Assembly: GCA_003246455.1 (NCBI GenBank)
Contig: QKAF01000016.1
Location: forward strand, 1 to 44,657
Source of the DNA: Bacteroidota bacterium
Lineage (GTDB): Bacteria > Bacteroidota > Ignavibacteria > SZUA-365
Reading direction: 5' to 3'
Length of the DNA: 44,657 bases
Shown: positions 41,790-44,657 of the stretch, in pieces
Position numbering within the stretch: position 1 is the first letter of the stretch
Layout: each line of letters begins with the position of its first letter
Notes under the pieces: model-generated
Told to the model about the DNA's origin: nothing
Seen by the model: the letters and a program-made list of their open reading frames with translations, nothing else
The model's database searches: none
Program-made: the position numbers and the translations under genes

Positions 41790-42518
41790 TCAGAATCGGA
41801 ACATCACTCCCAGCCGTAGCCGCAGGGCGTCGGGGATGTTCCATGTGACGAAATCTTCTTCGACGTAGGGAGTAAATTGATGGGAGTAGCGGAGATCCGT
41901 CTGGATGGCGACGTGCCGGTTGACGGCCGTTTCCAGCTGCAGTCCGGTCTCCAGGCCGACGCTGAAAGGGGCGACGTCGCCGCGGGCGATTTCATCGATG
42001 GGAATGTCGCGCGGCTGACCGTCGTGCATAACATAGAGGTGGGCTTTGCCTGCTCCCCACGGGGCGAATGTGAACATGGGCCCCGCAAGCAGCCGCAGCG
42101 GGAACCCGCCGAGCGGGAGGCGCCAGGCGACCAGAACGGGGATCTCGACAAGGTGACGCGAATCTATCGTGAGATACGCAACATGGATCTGGTCTTCCGG
42201 GATGCTGGTCGGCGGAAGGTCTTCGTATCGCAATTCGGGGAAATCGTGTTCCGAGAGATTGACGTGAACCTCCGCCTGCAGACGGATGTCGTCGGCGAAC
42301 GCATACGTTCCGGCAAAACCGAGCGATATCTGCGCGAAATCCGGATGCGTGATGCTGCGGGATTTGTCTGTCCAGGAAATCACCGACTCCCCCGCACGTG
42401 TCGCGAGATTGACGCCGAAGGTCCATGGTGCCGGGGTATCGCCGGCGGACTGGGCCGGAAGAGGCCCCGTCATGAATGCGAGAATGAACATCGCGAGAAT
42501 GCCGCGGGAAACGCTCAT
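41790..42518 (-). CDS. Outer-membrane beta-barrel protein (PorT-like size)
   Basis: The protein has 242 residues. Signal peptide to about residue 22 (LPA-QS). The mature part has about eight amphipathic strands: FGVNLATRAG, AQISLGFAGTYAF, DIRLQAEVHVNLS, HLVEIPVLVAWRL, RLLAGPMFTF, FSVGLETGLQLE and VAIQTDLRYSHQF. It ends LGVMFRF, with the C-terminal Phe used by the barrel assembly machinery. It resembles small 8-strand outer-membrane barrels of the FCB group. Its start overlaps the stop of the upstream gene (ATGA), which also looks like a barrel, so the two probably work together. Function unknown. Confidence 0.78.
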   Translation of the reverse strand: MSVSRGILAMFILAFMTGPLPAQSAGDTPAPWTFGVNLATRAGESVISWTDKSRSITHPDFAQISLGFAGTYAFADDIRLQAEVHVNLSEHDFPELRYEDLPPTSIPEDQIHVAYLTIDSRHLVEIPVLVAWRLPLGGFPLRLLAGPMFTFAPWGAGKAHLYVMHDGQPRDIPIDEIARGDVAPFSVGLETGLQLETAVNRHVAIQTDLRYSHQFTPYVEEDFVTWNIPDALRLRLGVMFRF

Positions 42519-43210
42519 TGCCAGTCCTCCGCCGAAAGGGAGAACAGAACGCCGAAGGTCACCTGCACATGCGGCGTATTGCGCACGCGCACGGCGGGAG
42601 TATCCACCGATGCTTTGAGAAGCTGCGTGACGGTGAGTCCCGCCGTCAGCATGAAGGACGGTCTCGGCGCGATCTCCAGTCCCGCTCCCGCCGTGGCACC
42701 GAGATGGAAAAGGGCAAAACTCTGGTCCTCGTATACAGGCGTACTGTTGCTGACATATTCATCGATCCAGATATGTTCGACGGGCATGGCGACGCCGAGC
42801 ACCGCACCTGCTGTCACATACGGACGCAGCACCCCCGGGAGGATCAGGTACTTCGCCGTGATCGGCATCTCCAGCATCATGCGTTCGTTGAAGAATCCCG
42901 AGATGTAACGCGTCCCCGAGGGGGATTCAAGGTGCACGGACATGATTTCTCCCCCGCTGTACCTGGTCAGGTGTCCCCCGATATGCAGCAGCAGCCCATC
43001 GGTGATCGGCTGTTCGACGGCGATACCGAGCAGCAGGCTGCCGAACCCGTCCTCCCGCTGCATCTCTCCCAAGAACTCGTACTGCAGTGTCGAGGAATGA
43101 TTGCCGATGTACACACCCGCGCGGGGCTGCTGGGCATGTGCTGCCGGGAAACCGGGCAGGAGAAGTGCGGTGATCAGCAGAAGCAGATGTACAGGAAACG
43201 CGTGACGCAT
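42515..43210 (-). CDS. Outer-membrane beta-barrel-like protein
   Basis: The protein has 231 residues from ATG 43210, which has GGAGGGG just upstream; an upstream extension in the frame is not signal-like. Signal peptide (hydrophobic LLLLITALLLPGF, cleavage near AHA-Q). The mature part has alternating strands such as GSLLLGIAVEQPI, LLLHIGGHLTRY, LRPYVTAGAVLGVAM, LFHLGATAGAGLEIAP and FMLTAGLTVTQLL, typical of an outer-membrane barrel. It ends VTFGVLFSLSAEDWQ. Coupled to the barrel gene at 41790-42518 by a four-base overlap. Function unknown. Confidence 0.75.
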   Translation of the reverse strand: MRHAFPVHLLLLITALLLPGFPAAHAQQPRAGVYIGNHSSTLQYEFLGEMQREDGFGSLLLGIAVEQPITDGLLLHIGGHLTRYSGGEIMSVHLESPSGTRYISGFFNERMMLEMPITAKYLILPGVLRPYVTAGAVLGVAMPVEHIWIDEYVSNSTPVYEDQSFALFHLGATAGAGLEIAPRPSFMLTAGLTVTQLLKASVDTPAVRVRNTPHVQVTFGVLFSLSAEDWQ

Positions 43211-43378
43211 GGCCCCTCCGTGGCTGTGAGCAGTTTCAGGGTGATCCGGTTTTCGTTCGCGGCGGACGACGAAGAGCCGATTCCTGAAAACATAGCCATC
43301 CATGGCCTGATTTTCAAATTGATTCACCAAAGGAGACCGGATTCTCCGTGATTTCCCGGCATCCGGTCAGCGCGCGTA

Positions 43379-43879
43379 TTACCGCGAGCGGAACGAACCG
43401 ATGAGACTGAGCAGTCCGAGGATGAACGTAAAGATGCTGTAGGCGGTGAAGATGCCGAAGCGGAGCGAGGAGATTTCGATGGACGCGAAAGAGAACGACC
43501 AGTTTCCCGCCAGCACGTAGGAGACAAACGGCCAGAGAAATGCCAGTACCAGTCCGAGGATGTCGATACCGTTGGCGAGACGCCACAGGGGATGGGGGGC
43601 GTCGACGGACGATCCGGTCTCGTCAGCCACATTCCCTGCCTGCTTCGCATGCTTCGCGTGTTTTTCCTTCTCTTCCAGGTACGGCTGATCGGCGCCGTGC
43701 AGCAGCATGCGTCCGAGCAGCGGCAGCGCGAGAAGCATCAGCCAGGTGGTCACCGTGCCGACCGGGATGAAGGGATACGATATCAGCGGACGCGACAGCA
43801 GGCTCGAGGAAGTCAGCAGAAGACCTCCGCCGAACAGGATCACCAGCAGCAGCAATGTCATCACGAGGCGACGTGTCAT
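43379..43879 (-). CDS. Hypothetical inner-membrane protein, four membrane segments
   Basis: The protein has 166 residues. Hydrophobic segments lie at about 6-27, 40-60, 104-124 and 135-161. The segment between the second and third is polar, with a Lys/Glu/His-rich stretch EEKEKHAKHAKQ, and is probably cytoplasmic or a flexible linker. I do not recognise a family. The gene stands alone, 168 bases from the barrel pair downstream and 92 bases from the methyltransferase upstream. Confidence 0.6.
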   Translation of the reverse strand: MTRRLVMTLLLLVILFGGGLLLTSSSLLSRPLISYPFIPVGTVTTWLMLLALPLLGRMLLHGADQPYLEEKEKHAKHAKQAGNVADETGSSVDAPHPLWRLANGIDILGLVLAFLWPFVSYVLAGNWSFSFASIEISSLRFGIFTAYSIFTFILGLLSLIGSFRSR

Positions 43880-43971
43880 GGGACATCAATGGTTGTGAGG
43901 TTTGTGCGTCCTAAATAACAGGATTTTCAGGGAAAGGCAAGTGGCGTCGCGGCCCGGTATGCCGAACGGAC

Positions 43972-44595
43972 CTACAGGCCCTCCCCTGTCCTCCCTGTCA
44001 GGAGGAAAAGCGGGTAGCTCTTCACGCCGCTTTCCGTGCCGCGTGTCATGACATGTACGGTCTCCACCGTGAGCGGATGAAATCCGGCGCGCCGTGCGGC
44101 CTCGGACAGCACCTCACGGTCGAAACCATTGTGGCCGGTGAACCCGGAACCATGAAACGTTCCGTCCTCCCGATCGAGATCGCAGATGCAGAGCACCGCC
44201 CCCGGGGCGCACAGCGTGCGGAAACGGCGGAGGATCATGTCGACATCTTCCACATGATGAAGCGTCATGAGCGTCACGATCAGGTCGTAGCGCTGGTCGG
44301 GCGGGGGATCCGTGGTCAGGTCGAGAAGCATCACGTCCGAGTTCTCCGCCAGCGCCGCGTCCCGTTTCTCGCGCACGATTTCCAGCATACCCTCGGAGGT
44401 ATCCGCGAAGGTGACATGCCCGGCGTGCGGCAGCAGCGCGAAACCGAGCAGCCCTGTACCGCATCCATAATCCATGACGCGCATGGCGCCGTCGACCGGT
44501 ACGCGGTCACGAATCGCATCGGCGACGATATTCGCGCGCTCGATGCGCGTCGGATCCGCATCCCAGCCCCGGGCTTTTTCATCGAATTCAGACAT
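43972..44595 (-). CDS. Class I SAM-dependent methyltransferase
   Basis: The protein has 207 residues. The Rossmann-like fold is clear: motif I MRVMDYGCGTGLLGFALL (about 38-55), VTFADTSEGMLEIVREKR (motif II), VMLLDLTTDPP (motif III) and YDLIVTLMTLHHVEDVDMIL (motif IV region). The N-terminal FDEKARGWDADPTRIERANI is typical of UbiE/Methyltransf_11/25 proteins. ATG 44595 has AGGAG seven bases upstream, which lies inside the end of the previous gene. Substrate unknown. Confidence 0.88.
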   Translation of the reverse strand: MSEFDEKARGWDADPTRIERANIVADAIRDRVPVDGAMRVMDYGCGTGLLGFALLPHAGHVTFADTSEGMLEIVREKRDAALAENSDVMLLDLTTDPPPDQRYDLIVTLMTLHHVEDVDMILRRFRTLCAPGAVLCICDLDREDGTFHGSGFTGHNGFDREVLSEAARRAGFHPLTVETVHVMTRGTESGVKSYPLFLLTGRTGEGL

Positions 44596-44597
44596 GG

Positions 44598-44657
44598 TTA
44601 CTCCTGTTCGTTTTCATTTCCGCGGCCGTAAAGAATGCGCAGACCGAGATTGTCCAC
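44598..44657 (-). CDS. C-terminal end of a gene continuing beyond the window (partial)
   Basis: An open frame enters from the right edge and ends at TAA (44600-44598), two bases before the methyltransferase ATG. The 19 visible residues end ILYGRGNENEQE. Its stop region contains the Shine-Dalgarno of the methyltransferase, as expected for a coupled operon partner. Too short to identify. Confidence 0.4.
   Translation of the reverse strand: MDNLGLRILYGRGNENEQE

Overview
This is a contiguous, gene-dense stretch of a GC-rich (roughly 60% by eye) bacterial chromosome. Several gene families point to the FCB group (Bacteroidota/Ignavibacteriota/Chlorobiota and relatives). Two large repeat proteins end in type IX secretion (Por) tails. 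There are two tandem S46 dipeptidyl-peptidases, a PiT phosphate carrier with a PhoU-like tail, a CusB adaptor carrying both a heavy-metal-binding domain and a DUF3347 tail, and a small HYC/CC-type protein. Many starts have clear Shine-Dalgarno sequences, which is less typical of classical Bacteroidia. I therefore lean towards an early-branching FCB lineage such as Ignavibacteria or Kapabacteria. The lineage is an inference. I saw no rRNA, tRNA, CRISPR array, transposase or phage gene.

Layout. 1-1274: the tail of an OmpR-type regulator and an exported protein made of two sugar-binding-like jelly rolls. 1358-7904: a minus-strand phosphate operon, phoB-phoR-phoU-PiT-EamA, preceded by tandem 11-bp repeats that look like a Pho box. 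7926-11426: a PA0069-type radical SAM gene on the minus strand, then iorA-iorB on the plus strand, closed by a perfect bidirectional terminator. 11446-16032: two paralogous S46 peptidase lipoproteins, the upstream one with its own terminator. 16216-16761: an exported NTF2-like protein.

16831-27760 is the most distinctive region. It is a tightly coupled five-gene minus-strand operon encoding, in transcription order, two secreted Ycf48/BNR-repeat proteins, a 1317-residue membrane-anchored fusion of a DUF2334 deacetylase, a GATase-like domain and a TIM-barrel hydrolase-like domain, a processive GT2 polysaccharide synthase, and an outer-membrane beta-barrel protein. The parts match the logic of synthase-dependent exopolysaccharide systems (PNAG, Pel) but the set and the domain order differ from the ones I know. 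This is my candidate for an undescribed system. A perfect hairpin over a ribosome-binding site precedes the first gene.

27761-31095: a divergent intergenic region, an archease-rtcB RNA-repair operon and a DUF4382 lipoprotein. 31115-38963: a minus-strand heavy-metal efflux operon (HYC protein, CusA, CusC/TolC, CusB, metal-binding lipoprotein), with a 9-bp minisatellite just upstream of its putative promoter. 39030-44657: rubrerythrin, a VOC-fold protein, dinB with a sigma70-like promoter and a palindromic operator, two coupled outer-membrane barrel proteins, a membrane protein, a SAM methyltransferase and the tail of another gene.
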